Numbered from the stretch's first letter, positions 1-9,558 are shown. The stretch: DNA of 64,000 nt from Pseudarthrobacter equi (GCF_900105535.1 NZ_LT629779.1:2480001-2544000); one strand, 5' to 3'. Notes: generated by a model from the sequence alone, not told the origin. Numbers and translations: made by a program.

Positions 1-104
1 GCAACGTCCGTTACCGCAGCGGAACCAAGGGCCGCTACGTGCGGCAGCTGACGGCGCTGATCGAGGAGATCACCCCCTACTGCCGGGTCCGCTACGCCTT
101 CTGA
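1..104 (+). CDS. C-terminal end of an unidentified protein (cut by window start)
   Basis: An open frame enters from the left edge and ends in TGA at 102-104. The last 33 residues are basic and aromatic-rich, ending CRVRYAF. No family can be recognised from this tail. The absence of in-frame stops and the high-GC third positions agree with real coding sequence. A short hairpin (about 117-133, 6-bp arms) follows the stop but is too weak to call a terminator. Confidence 0.5.
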   Translation, partial: NVRYRSGTKGRYVRQLTALIEEITPYCRVRYAF

Positions 105-246
105 TACCCCGGTCCGAACCGGAAGGTCCGGTTTCCTTGGCATGGACGGTAGACTTGTCAAGGCCGTTCTCCGGCCACTCTGCCTCCAGCCCCCGCCATT
201 TCTGTTGGGGCTGCGGCGTTCCCCGTTGTGAAAGGCCTTACCTTCT

Positions 247-1845
247 GTGATTACTGTCCAGGATCTTGAACTCCGCGCCGGTGCCCGGCTCCTGATGGAT
301 CAGGTGAGCTTCCGCATCGATAAGGGCGACAAGATCGGCCTGGTGGGACGCAACGGAGCCGGCAAGACCACGCTCACACGTGTCCTGGCAGGCGAAGGGC
401 TTCCCGCTGCCGGCAAGGTGACCCGCAGCGGCGAGATCGGCTACCTGCCGCAGGACCCGCGCACCCCGGACATGGAGCAGCTGGCGCGGGACCGGATCCT
501 CTCCGCCCGCGGCCTGGACATCGTCGTCGGAAAACTCCGCAAGGCCCATGACGAAATGGCCAGCGAGGACGCTGCCGTGCAGCAGAAGGCCATGAACCGC
601 TACGACCGGCTCGAATCCGAGTTCCTGGCGGCGGGCGGCTACGCCGCGGAGGCAGAAGCAGCATCCATCTGCTCGAACCTCGCACTGCCTGACCGCCTGC
701 TGAACCAGCCGCTCAAGACACTTTCCGGTGGCCAGCGCCGCCGCGTGGAACTGGCCCGGATCCTCTACTCGGATGCCGAGACCATGCTCCTCGATGAGCC
801 CACCAACCACCTCGACGCCGACTCCATCGCCTGGCTTCGCGACTTCCTGAAGAACCACCAGGGCGGGCTGATCGTCATCAGCCACGACACCGAACTCCTC
901 GAAGCCACCGTCAACAAGGTGTTCCTGCTGGACGCCAACCGGGCCCAGATCGATTTCTACAACATGGACTGGAAGCGGTACCTCACCCAGCGGGAAACGG
1001 ATGAGCGCGCCCGTAAGCGGGAACGCGCCAATGCCGAGAAGAAGGCCCAGGTCCTTTTCGACCAGGCCAACAAGATGCGGGCGAAGGCCACCAAAGCCGT
1101 GGCCGCGCAGAACATGGCCAAGCGCGCCGAGCGGCTCCTCAGCGGCCTCGAAGCCGTCCGCGAGAACGACCGCGTGGCCGCCCTCCGGTTCCCGGATCCG
1201 TCGCCGTGCGGCAAGACCCCGCTCACCGCAGACGGGCTCAGCAAGTCCTATGGCTCCCTGGAGATCTTCACGGACGTGGACCTCGCCATCGACCGCGGCT
1301 CCAAGGTGGTCATCCTCGGCCTCAACGGTGCCGGCAAAACCACCCTGCTGCGCATGCTTGCCGGCGTGGACCAGCCGGACACCGGCGAAATCGTGCCGGG
1401 GCACGGGCTCAAGGTGGGCTACTACGCCCAGGAACACGAGACCCTTGACGTTAACCGCACCGTCCTTGAGAACATGCGCTCGTCCGCACCCGACATGAAG
1501 GACGCCGAGGTGCGCGGCATCCTGGGTTCATTCCTGTTCTCCGGTGACGACGTCGACAAACCTGCCGGCGTCCTGTCCGGCGGTGAGAAGACCCGCCTGG
1601 CACTGGCCACCATCGTGGCGTCCAGCGCCAACGTCCTGCTCCTCGACGAACCCACCAACAACCTGGACCCTGCCAGCCGCGCGGAAATCCTCGGCGCGCT
1701 CCGGAACTACACCGGCGCCGTCGTCCTCGTCAGCCACGATGAAGGCGCCGTTGAGGCGCTGAACCCCGAACGCGTCGTGCTGCTGCCCGACGGCGTCGAG
1801 GACCACTGGAACGAGGACTACCTGGACCTCATCACGCTGGCCTAG
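247..1845 (+). CDS. ABC-F family ATP-binding protein
   Basis: A 532-residue soluble protein with two ABC ATPase domains and no membrane segments, the ABC-F layout. Domain 1 has Walker A GRNGAGKTT (about residues 37-45), signature LSGGQ and Walker B ending LLDEPTNHLD. Domain 2 has Walker A LGLNGAGKTT, signature LSGGE and LLDEPTNNLD. A charged, Lys/Arg-rich linker (about residues 245-300) separates them. ABC-F proteins act on the ribosome, either rescuing stalled translation or protecting it from antibiotics; which applies here cannot be read from the sequence. The GTG start at 247 gives the expected N-terminus MITVQDLELRAG. The 140-nt leader contains a 7-bp hairpin near 187-213. Confidence 0.93.
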   Translation: MITVQDLELRAGARLLMDQVSFRIDKGDKIGLVGRNGAGKTTLTRVLAGEGLPAAGKVTRSGEIGYLPQDPRTPDMEQLARDRILSARGLDIVVGKLRKAHDEMASEDAAVQQKAMNRYDRLESEFLAAGGYAAEAEAASICSNLALPDRLLNQPLKTLSGGQRRRVELARILYSDAETMLLDEPTNHLDADSIAWLRDFLKNHQGGLIVISHDTELLEATVNKVFLLDANRAQIDFYNMDWKRYLTQRETDERARKRERANAEKKAQVLFDQANKMRAKATKAVAAQNMAKRAERLLSGLEAVRENDRVAALRFPDPSPCGKTPLTADGLSKSYGSLEIFTDVDLAIDRGSKVVILGLNGAGKTTLLRMLAGVDQPDTGEIVPGHGLKVGYYAQEHETLDVNRTVLENMRSSAPDMKDAEVRGILGSFLFSGDDVDKPAGVLSGGEKTRLALATIVASSANVLLLDEPTNNLDPASRAEILGALRNYTGAVVLVSHDEGAVEALNPERVVLLPDGVEDHWNEDYLDLITLA

Positions 1846-1886
1846 TCGTATGACGCTCGCCTTCGCTGCGCGGCGCGCCCGATTTG

Positions 1887-1933
1887 CCGCGTGCTGGCTC
1901 CTTCGTCGCCTTTGACGCACGCTACACAAATCA
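1887..1933 (+). repeat. 47-bp inverted repeat, left copy
   Basis: It begins CCGCGTGCTGGCTC and ends CTACACAAATCA. The reverse complement of 2142-2188 matches it at 44 of 47 positions, including an unbroken stretch CTCGCC/GTCGCC-TTTGACGCACGCTAC with one mismatch at its left edge. Similarity continues more loosely to about 1850 on the left and 1950 on the right. The function is unknown. Confidence 0.85.
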
Positions 1934-1976
1934 GCCGCGTCGCTTTGCTTTTGCCATAGTCGCGTTGGTGCCTTGG

Positions 1977-2075
1977 TCAGCGGACGGGCATTTCCTCCGC
2001 GCCCGTGATCCTGTGCAGGTCCGCTTTGGTAGCCACATGCGGCCGTTCATACTTCTTGTTCCCGGTCCTGCTCAC
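1977..2075 (-). CDS. Possible 32-aa small ORF, lasso-leader-like
   Basis: A GTG-started frame of 32 codons inside the inverted-repeat gap, reading MSRTGNKKYERP and ending GAEEMPVR. Residues 9-25 fit the leader pattern of lasso-peptide precursors (Tyr-x2-Pro-x-hydrophobic-x3-small-x-hydrophobic-x3-Thr-Gly): YERPHVATKADLHRITG. The part after Thr-Gly has only about seven residues, too short for a lasso core with its ring-closing acid at position 7-9. No lasso B or C gene is nearby. There is no convincing ribosome-binding site, and an in-frame stop lies just upstream. It could be a relic, part of the repeat element, or chance. Confidence 0.25.
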   Translation of the reverse strand: MSRTGNKKYERPHVATKADLHRITGAEEMPVR

Positions 2076-2141
2076 GGCAGGTCGGTCTGCACTGCCTCAA
2101 GACGCTCGCGGGGGCGCGACGCACGAGCGGAGCGGCGTAGG

Positions 2142-2188
2142 TGATTTATGTAGCGTGCGTCAAAGGCGAGGAACGAGCCAGCACGCGG
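2142..2188 (-). repeat. 47-bp inverted repeat, right copy
   Basis: It is the inverted partner of 1887-1933 with three mismatches over 47 bp. The inner distance between the copies is 208 bp. Flanking similarity extends to roughly 2225 on the right. It ends about 60 bp from the SURF1 stop, so it lies in the 3' region of that operon and could fold into a very long stem in the transcript. Confidence 0.85.
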
Positions 2189-2250
2189 GAAATCACGCGC
2201 GCTGCGAGGCGGACGCGAGCCATCGCACCAAGGGCGCGTGAAGGCGGGCG

Positions 2251-3123
2251 TCAGTATCCCTGCGCGTCCAGCAGCGCGTCTTCCTCTTCCTCGGCTGTCG
2301 CCTTCTTCCGCTTGCGGGCGGGGGCCGTACGACGGCGGGACGGAACCGCGGCGTGAATGGTCCCCGCTGCTTCGGCCTCGTCTTCCTCGGCGTCGATGGC
2401 GGCGTTGCGGGCCTGCTGCCGCGCCGCGTAGCCGAAGCCCACGAACATCAGCACGCCGAACGCGAACCATTGCAGCGAATAGGACAGGTGCGTGCCTTCT
2501 TCGGTGGACGGTTTCGGGAACGCCACCGGCATCTCAGCGGCCGCGGGCGTCTCCGAGGCGAGCTGGCCGTAGGCTCCCGTCAGCACCGGGTAGCCGAGCT
2601 GGGCCGCGTAGGTGGGGAGGTCGATGGACGCCAGCTGACCTGCAGGTGCGCCGCGGTTCAGCTCCGGTTCCGGATGCTTCAGCCGGACCACGGCTGTCAC
2701 TTCGCCGGAGGGCGGCGCGGGAACCGAGTCCGGGCTGCCGGGGTTATTGTTGCCGATGGGCAGCCACCCACGGTCGATGATGACCGTTTCGCCGGTGGCC
2801 AGCTTGAACGGAACCACCACTTCGTAGCCCGGCTGGCCGTTCAGGGGGCGGTTGCGCACGATCCGCTGGCCGTCGGTGTCGTAGGTGCCCTGCACCTGCA
2901 CCTGCGTCCATTCCTTGGCTGGATCAAGCTGTGAGAACTGGTCCCGGGCTGCCGCGAAAGGAAAGGGGGTGGCGGAATAGTTGCTGACAACGCGATTAAT
3001 CTCGGCGAGGGTTTCGGCGCGCCGGTCCATCTGCCAACGGCCCAGGAACACGCAGGCCGTGGCAAAGATCGCGGCCAGCAGCAGATAACCCAGCCATTTG
3101 CTGGAGAAGAGAAAACGGTACAT
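2251..3123 (-). CDS. SURF1 family protein
   Basis: A 290-residue membrane protein of the SURF1 family, assembly factors of the haem-copper cytochrome c oxidase. It has one N-terminal membrane helix (about residues 9-30) with the family-typical GRWQ just after it, a large extracytoplasmic domain with RNRPLNGQPG and VDRGWLP-like motifs (here IDRGWLP), and a second helix near residue 215-235 (LQWFAFGVLMFVGFGY). The Lys/Arg- then Glu-rich tail is cytoplasmic by topology. Its ATG immediately follows the TGA of the upstream small gene, so the three minus-strand genes 2251-3821 form one operon. Confidence 0.92.
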   Translation of the reverse strand: MYRFLFSSKWLGYLLLAAIFATACVFLGRWQMDRRAETLAEINRVVSNYSATPFPFAAARDQFSQLDPAKEWTQVQVQGTYDTDGQRIVRNRPLNGQPGYEVVVPFKLATGETVIIDRGWLPIGNNNPGSPDSVPAPPSGEVTAVVRLKHPEPELNRGAPAGQLASIDLPTYAAQLGYPVLTGAYGQLASETPAAAEMPVAFPKPSTEEGTHLSYSLQWFAFGVLMFVGFGYAARQQARNAAIDAEEDEAEAAGTIHAAVPSRRRTAPARKRKKATAEEEEDALLDAQGY

Positions 3124-3386
3124 TCAGTTGTCCTGCTCCAAAATGCTGTCCGTACTGCCGGGCTGAAGGGGCAGGGTTTCCTTCCACAGGCCGCGGGTCT
3201 GCAGGTAGTCCTCGAGCCAGCCGCGGTGGTCCTCGCAGGCCAGCCACGTCTTCCGGCGCTCCGGGGTATGGATTTTGGGGTTGTTCCAGAGCAGCTGCCA
3301 GGACGCTCCGGAGCGGCACGCCTTCCGGGAGCAAAGCGCGGAGTCTGATGCTGCCGGGCTGGTTCCGGCGGCGAAATCAAAAATAC

Positions 3387-3390
<4 letters not shown>
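3124..3390 (-). CDS. Small Cys-rich conserved protein upstream of SURF1
   Basis: An 88-residue soluble protein with a possible metal site: CSRKAC near residue 21-26 and a later C-x2-H (LACEDH). Its centre contains WNNPKIHTPERRKTWLACEDH, which I recall as a conserved block in short actinobacterial proteins, often loosely named acetone carboxylase in databases; the length rules that enzyme out. It starts with GTG overlapping the DUF3099 stop (GTGA), and its own stop abuts the SURF1 start. A role linked to cytochrome oxidase maturation is only an inference from position. Confidence 0.85.
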
Positions 3391-4699
<1,309 letters not shown>

Positions 4700-4835
4700 C
4701 CTTCGAACCCCACGCGGCTGCCACCAGCGGTCCGGCGCTTCTTTGTGGGACCCGGACAACGGAATCAGCAAGTCGCGCTGGCATGATGGAGTTCAGAGCC
4801 GCTTCACTTTAGACGTTTCAAACAAAGGAGCCCAG

Positions 4836-5588
4836 ATGGGACTGCTGGACAACAAGACCGCCATCGTCACCGGATCATCACGCGGAATCGGCGCTGACGT
4901 AGCGAAGATCCTCGCCGGCGAGGGCGCCGCCGTCGTGGTCAACTACCGCCAGAAGGCACCGCGCGCCAACAAAGTGGTCCAGGGCATTGAGGCCGACGGC
5001 GGCCGCGCCGTGGCCGTGGGCGCCGACCTGACCACCCAGGAAGGCGTCCAGGCGCTGGCCTCCGCTGCCATGGAGAACTTCGGTTCCCTGGACGTCCTGG
5101 TTCTGAACGCCTCGGGCGGCATGGAAACCGGCATGGGGGAGGACTACGCGCTCAAGCTCAACCGCGACGCACAGCTCAACATGCTCAACGCCGCTGTGCC
5201 GCTGATGCAGGAAGGCTCCCGCGTTGTCTTCGTGACCAGCCACCAGGCACACTTCATCAACACGGTTCCCACCATGCCCGCCTATGAGGCCGTGGCCCGC
5301 AGCAAGCGTGCCGGTGAGGACGCACTGCGGGAACTCATCCCCAACCTCGCGGAGAAGGGCATCAGCCTGGTGGTGGTTTCCGGCGACATGATTGAGGGCA
5401 CCGTCACCGCCACGCTGCTGGACCGTTCGACGCCGGGCGCCATCGAGGCCCGCCGTGCCGAAGCCGGGAAGCTGTACTCCGTGGAAGAGTTCGCCCAGGT
5501 GGTGGCCGGAATGGCCACCGCTGACGTCGAGTCCGGCCACACGGAATACGCCGGCGGCGCAGACTACTTCGGTAAGAGCGGCCAGTAG
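4836..5588 (+). CDS. SDR family oxidoreductase, enoyl-reductase-like active site
   Basis: 250 residues. The start ATG at 4836 has a clear AAAGGAG six nt upstream. The cofactor motif is FabG-like (TGSSRGIG, residues 9-16), but the active site reads MPAYEAVARSK: Tyr is followed by Lys after six residues, the Y(x)6K spacing of enoyl-ACP reductases (FabI, InhA, FabL), not the YxxxK of ordinary SDRs. A FabG-like glycine motif plus Y(x)6K is the combination described for FabL of Bacillus subtilis. It follows fabG, as inhA follows fabG1 in mycobacteria. Enoyl reductase activity is an inference; another SDR reaction is possible. Confidence 0.8.
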   Translation: MGLLDNKTAIVTGSSRGIGADVAKILAGEGAAVVVNYRQKAPRANKVVQGIEADGGRAVAVGADLTTQEGVQALASAAMENFGSLDVLVLNASGGMETGMGEDYALKLNRDAQLNMLNAAVPLMQEGSRVVFVTSHQAHFINTVPTMPAYEAVARSKRAGEDALRELIPNLAEKGISLVVVSGDMIEGTVTATLLDRSTPGAIEARRAEAGKLYSVEEFAQVVAGMATADVESGHTEYAGGADYFGKSGQ

Positions 5589-5600
5589 TCCACTGACTCA

Positions 5601-5640
5601 AAAAGAGGTGCCCGGCGCATTTGCGCCGGGCACCTCTTTT
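5601..5640. terminator. Bidirectional intrinsic terminator
   Basis: A near-perfect palindrome: arms AAAAGAGGTGCCCGGCGCA and its complement around a tiny loop, with A-run and T-run ends. It lies 12 bp after the SDR stop and 20 bp before the serB stop on the opposite strand, so it serves both convergent genes. Confidence 0.9.
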
Positions 5641-5659
5641 CGTCAGCACCCGTGGGCGG

Positions 5660-6553
5660 TCAGACCCCGGCGATGTGGCGCACTGCATCAAGGTAGGGCA
5701 TGTTGACGGCAGAATCGGCGACGGCCCGCACGGCCGGCTTGGCGTTGAAGGCCACCCCAATCCCGGCTGCGCCCAGCATGTCGAGGTCGTTGGCGCCGTC
5801 GCCCACGGCAATGGTGTGTTCCATGGCGATCCCCTCGGCGGCCGCCCACTCGCGCAGGTACTTCTCCTTGGCCGCCCGGTCCACCACCGCGCCCAGGACC
5901 TTGCCGGTCAGGGCACCGTCAACGATTTCCAGTTCGTTGGCCTGCCAGTAGTCCAGGCCAAGGTCCCCTGCGATGGGCTCGAGAATCTGGTTGAACCCGC
6001 CGGAGACTACGGCTACCGGGTGCCCGGCCGCCTTGAAGGCGGCCACGAGTATGGCGGCGCCTTCGCTGAGCTTCACTTCGTGGCGGACGGAATTGACGAC
6101 GTCGGCCGGCAGCCCGGCGAGGACGGCCACCCGCGCGTGCAGGCTCTGGGCAAAGTCCAGCTCCCCGCGCATGGCCGCTTCGGTAACCGCGGCCACCTCG
6201 TCCCGCTTGCCCGCATACGCGGCCAGGAGTTCGATGACCTCCTGCTGGATCAGGGTGGAGTCCACGTCCATGATCAGCAGCTTCCGGCCGGCCGAGCGCA
6301 GGTCCCCGGGCACCAGGGCGGTGTCCATTCCAGGGATGGCGGCCCCGGCCACGGCGCTGCGGAGCGCAGCCAGCCCGGCCTCGGTGGCATCCGGCAGTTC
6401 CAGTTCCGTGATGCGCACCTGGTAGCGGTAGTCGCCGGCCGTGGATTCGGCTCCTGCAGCTGCACCGTGCTCCGCGAGGATGGAACGCAGCTGCGCCAGT
6501 CCGGTGTCGGTCAGATTTTGGCCATAGCTGACCGCAGTCACGTTGGAAGTCAT
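5660..6553 (-). CDS. serB: Phosphoserine phosphatase SerB
   Basis: 297 residues, HAD superfamily. Catalytic motif MDVDST with nucleophile Asp96 and Asp98; motif II VVSGGF; motif III Lys in the AAKEKY region; motif IV VGDGANDLDM. The first 85 residues form an ACT-like N-terminal extension seen in longer SerB proteins. It dephosphorylates O-phosphoserine in the last step of serine synthesis. It is a single gene between a shared terminator and a divergent ABC gene. Confidence 0.93.
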   Translation of the reverse strand: MTSNVTAVSYGQNLTDTGLAQLRSILAEHGAAAGAESTAGDYRYQVRITELELPDATEAGLAALRSAVAGAAIPGMDTALVPGDLRSAGRKLLIMDVDSTLIQQEVIELLAAYAGKRDEVAAVTEAAMRGELDFAQSLHARVAVLAGLPADVVNSVRHEVKLSEGAAILVAAFKAAGHPVAVVSGGFNQILEPIAGDLGLDYWQANELEIVDGALTGKVLGAVVDRAAKEKYLREWAAAEGIAMEHTIAVGDGANDLDMLGAAGIGVAFNAKPAVRAVADSAVNMPYLDAVRHIAGV

Positions 6554-6696
6554 GCCTGCAATCTTAGCCAGCGCAAGAATGGTCCCGTGTATTCATTGCA
6601 GAGCGCTACCGGCCCGGCGCCGCGGCCGGACATGCGGCGGGGGAGTGGTCACACCGGTTATCAGTCGTCCACTTTTTTGTCCTAGTGTCTATTCCT

Positions 6697-7482
6697 ATGA
6701 GTGATGTTCTGGAACTGGACGCCGTTAGCGTTGTCCGAGGCAAAAAGACCCTGCTGGACAAGGTCGACTGGCAGGTCAACGAAGGCGAACGCTGGGTCAT
6801 CCTCGGCCCCAACGGCGCCGGAAAAACCACGCTCCTCCAGATCGCGGCGGCACGCCTGCACCCCAGCAGCGGCAAGGCCGGAATCCTCGACGAAATCCTC
6901 GGCCGCACCGACGTCTTCGAACTGCGTCCCCGCATCGGCCTGTCGTCGGCCGCGCTGGCCACCCAGATCCCGGAGCACGAGAACGTCCTCAACGTGGTGG
7001 TCACGGCCGCCTACGGCGTCACCGGGCGCTGGCGTGAAGGCTACGAGCGCGACGACGAACGCCGCGCCTTCCGCCTCCTGAACGACTGGGGAATGGGTCC
7101 GCTGCTGAACCGGACGTTCGCCACCCTGTCCGAAGGCGAACGCAAGCGCGTCCAGATTGCCCGCGCCCTCATGACCGATCCTGAGCTGCTCCTGCTGGAC
7201 GAGCCGGCCGCAGGCCTTGACCTGGGGGGCCGCGAAGAACTGGTCCACAAGCTGGGCGAACTGGCCCGGGACGAGGCAGCGCCCGCGATGGTCCTGGTGA
7301 CCCACCACCTTGAAGAGGTACCCCCGGGCTTCACCCATGCCATGCTGCTGCGCGACGGCGGCGTGGTGGCGGCCGGCCCCATTACCGAGGTCCTCACCGA
7401 CAAGCACCTCAGTGAAACGTTCGGACTGGCCCTGGACGTCACGGAAAATGGCGGCCGCTACGCCGCCACCGCCCGCCGCTAA
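6697..7482 (+). CDS. ABC transporter ATP-binding protein
   Basis: 261 residues, one ABC domain. Walker A GPNGAGKTT (about residues 39-47), signature LSEGE (replacing LSGGE), Walker B LLLLDEPAAGLD, and H-loop VTHHLEEV. It is of the YlmA/ModF-like stand-alone type: no permease or binding protein lies beside it. The ATG at 6697 begins MSDVLELD; an in-frame GTG four codons earlier is possible. It is followed after 21 bp by a TSUP permease, so the two may be co-transcribed, but TSUP proteins do not use ABC ATPases. Confidence 0.88.
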   Translation: MSDVLELDAVSVVRGKKTLLDKVDWQVNEGERWVILGPNGAGKTTLLQIAAARLHPSSGKAGILDEILGRTDVFELRPRIGLSSAALATQIPEHENVLNVVVTAAYGVTGRWREGYERDDERRAFRLLNDWGMGPLLNRTFATLSEGERKRVQIARALMTDPELLLLDEPAAGLDLGGREELVHKLGELARDEAAPAMVLVTHHLEEVPPGFTHAMLLRDGGVVAAGPITEVLTDKHLSETFGLALDVTENGGRYAATARR

Positions 7483-7503
7483 GGGCTGGTCGGGACACTT
7501 ACT

Positions 7504-8289
7504 GTGGAGATTCTTAGCAGCATCCTGGTCTTTTTCGCCGGCCTATGGGCCGGCACCATCAACGCGGTGGTCGGCTCCGGCACGCTGGTGACCTTCCCCG
7601 TCCTCATTGCACTGGGCATCACCCCCGTTGTCGCGTCCATGAGCAATGCCATGGGCCTGGTGGCCGGCACTGCCGCCGGCGCCTGGGGTTACCGGCGCGA
7701 GCTGGCAGGACGGGGCCGGCAGCTGCTGAAGCTGCTCCCGGCCTCGCTGCTCGGCGGGATCACCGGCGCCTGGCTGCTCCTCCATTTGCCAGAGAAAGTC
7801 TTCCATTACGTAGCTCCGGTACTGCTGGTCCTGGCGCTGCTCATGGTGATGTTCCAGCCCAAGCTGCAGTCCTGGGTGCGCAACCGCGAACAGAACCCCG
7901 AACATGCCGTCCGCGACCGCAGCCACGGCGTGCTGCTGGTGGTGCTCGTTTACCTGGCGGGCGTCTACGGCGGCTACTTCGTGGCCGCCCAGGGCATCCT
8001 GCTGGTAGGCATCCTGGGCGTCTTCCTCAGCGGAACCATGCAGAACGCCAACGCCATGAAGAACTTCCTGGTCCTGGGCGTCAACATGGTGGCTGCAATC
8101 TCCTACCTGCTGTTCGCCTTCGACCGGATCAACTGGCTGGTGGTCCTCCTGATCGCCGTCAGCTCCACCATCGGCGGGCTAGCCGGCGCCAAGGTTGGCC
8201 GGAAGCTTTCCCCCAAAGTCCTCCGCGGCGTGATCTTCACCCTGGGCATCGTGGCGCTCGTCGTCATGGTCGCCAACCTCCTGAAATAA
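7504..8289 (+). CDS. TSUP (TauE/SafE) family permease
   Basis: 261 residues with about eight hydrophobic helices. The N-terminal helix contains the family motif AGTINAVVGSGTLVTFP, and the second repeat has a matching GxxxGG region (VYLAGVYGGYFVAAQG). The family transports sulfite, sulfoacetate or other organosulfur anions; the substrate here is unknown. The start is GTG. The next gene (SpoU) begins 8 bp downstream. Confidence 0.9.
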   Translation: MEILSSILVFFAGLWAGTINAVVGSGTLVTFPVLIALGITPVVASMSNAMGLVAGTAAGAWGYRRELAGRGRQLLKLLPASLLGGITGAWLLLHLPEKVFHYVAPVLLVLALLMVMFQPKLQSWVRNREQNPEHAVRDRSHGVLLVVLVYLAGVYGGYFVAAQGILLVGILGVFLSGTMQNANAMKNFLVLGVNMVAAISYLLFAFDRINWLVVLLIAVSSTIGGLAGAKVGRKLSPKVLRGVIFTLGIVALVVMVANLLK

Positions 8290-8296
8290 TCTTCCG

Positions 8297-9106
8297 GTGC
8301 CCTTCCACTACCTTGAGTCCGCCAGCGACCCGCGGGTCAGCGACTACACCACGCTGACAGATGTCCATCTCCGCAAGCTCCGCGAACCGCGCGAGGGGAT
8401 GTACATTGCCGAGTCCTCCCGCGTCCTGAGGCGGGCCCTCGCGGCCGGCCACCAGCCGCGTTCGTTCTTCCTGGCGGAGAAATGGCTCGCAGACCTCGAC
8501 GACGTCTTCCGGGCCTATCCTGACGTCCCGGTGTTCATCGGCAAAGCCGCCCTCCTGGAGGAGATCACCGGTTTCCACCTCCACCGCGGAGCCATGGCCG
8601 CCATGCAGCGGCCCCGCCCCGTGCCCCTGCCGGAGCTCCTGGCCGGTGCCCGAAGGGTTGCGGTGCTCGAAGACATCGTGGACCACACCAATGTGGGCGC
8701 CATCTTCCGCTCGGCGGCCGCCCTGGACATCGACGCCGTCCTGGTTTCGCCGCGCTGCGGCGACCCGCTGTACCGGCGCAGTGTCCGCGTCAGCATGGGG
8801 ACGGTGTTCCAGGTTCCGTGGGCGCGCCTGGACAGCTGGCCGGGTGACTTGCAGGTCCTCAAGGACCACGGCTTCACTGTGGCCGCCCTGGAACTGACTC
8901 CCGATGCACTGGACGTCGACGCCGTCGCGGCCGGCAATCCGGACCGGCTGGCCCTGGTCCTGGGCACGGAAGGGGCGGGCATGAGCCCGGAGACGCTGGC
9001 CGCCGTCGACCTCGCCGTGAAGATCCCCATGCGCAACGGCGTGGACTCGCTCAACGTGGCCGCGGCGTCTGCAGTGGCATTCTGGGAACTGCGCCCCCGA
9101 CGCTAA
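8297..9106 (+). CDS. SpoU/TrmH-family RNA 2'-O-methyltransferase
   Basis: 269 residues, GTG start. An N-terminal RNA-binding substrate domain (residues about 1-105) is followed by the SPOUT knot with its three motifs: N-x-GA-x-FRSA (NVGAIFRSAA), the LVLGTEGAGM loop, and the IPM...SLNVAAASA C-terminus. It methylates a ribose in tRNA or rRNA using S-adenosylmethionine; the target nucleotide cannot be deduced. It is tightly coupled to the TSUP gene. Confidence 0.9.
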   Translation: MPFHYLESASDPRVSDYTTLTDVHLRKLREPREGMYIAESSRVLRRALAAGHQPRSFFLAEKWLADLDDVFRAYPDVPVFIGKAALLEEITGFHLHRGAMAAMQRPRPVPLPELLAGARRVAVLEDIVDHTNVGAIFRSAAALDIDAVLVSPRCGDPLYRRSVRVSMGTVFQVPWARLDSWPGDLQVLKDHGFTVAALELTPDALDVDAVAAGNPDRLALVLGTEGAGMSPETLAAVDLAVKIPMRNGVDSLNVAAASAVAFWELRPRR

Positions 9107-9278
9107 GCCGGGACCCTGCAGGTGAAGGCCCGGAAGGCGCCGTGGTGCGGTTCGCAGGTGCCTCCGTGATCCGCTAGTATTGACTGCTGGCCCTCTTGTG
9201 TCTTTCGACGCGGAACCGGGCCATCCCATTCATACCTGGCAGCTGGCAAAATCCAGTTGCGCGAACAAAGGCCCCATT

Positions 9279-9536
9279 ATGAAGTCTGATATCCACCCGA
9301 AGTACGCCGCCGTCGTTTTCAATGACCTGGCCTCCGGTACCAAGTTCCTGACCAAGTCCACCGTGTCTTCCTCGAAGACCATCGAGTGGGAAGACGGCAA
9401 CACCTACCCGGTCATCGACGTCGAAATCTCCTCCGAGTCCCACCCGTTCTACACGGGCAAGCAGCGCATCATGGACTCCGCAGGCCGCGTCGAGCGCTTC
9501 AACGCACGCTTCAAGGGCTTCGGCGGCAAGAAGTAA
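9279..9536 (+). CDS. rpmE2: Ribosomal protein bL31 type B (zinc-free)
   Basis: 85 residues beginning MKSDIHP, the length and start of type B L31. It contains no cysteine, so it lacks the CxxC zinc site of the type A protein. Such C-minus paralogues replace zinc-binding L31 under zinc limitation in other bacteria and are often Zur-regulated; I do not see a clear Zur palindrome in the 172-bp upstream region. A terminator follows at 9559. Confidence 0.95.
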   Translation: MKSDIHPKYAAVVFNDLASGTKFLTKSTVSSSKTIEWEDGNTYPVIDVEISSESHPFYTGKQRIMDSAGRVERFNARFKGFGGKK

Positions 9537-9558
9537 TTCTTCCACCCATAGCTTTTCG

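Larger units (their letters stand above)
1846..2250. other. 405-bp gene-poor gap with inverted repeat
   Basis: The longest gap without a clear gene in the window. It lies between the ABC-F stop and the end of the SURF1 gene, which is on the other strand. It holds two inverted copies of a 47-bp sequence (1887-1933 and 2142-2188) with looser similarity continuing outward and inward. The 208-bp centre contains a 32-codon minus-strand ORF. No transposase or tRNA is present. The arrangement looks like a non-autonomous repeat element or a large extragenic palindrome. Confidence 0.7.

Noticed and set aside
2072..2470. 132-codon minus-strand frame covering the right repeat
   Set aside because: Overlaps the 3' end of SURF1 in another frame and consists of repeat sequence; similarity to the frame over the left copy is due to the inverted repeat itself.
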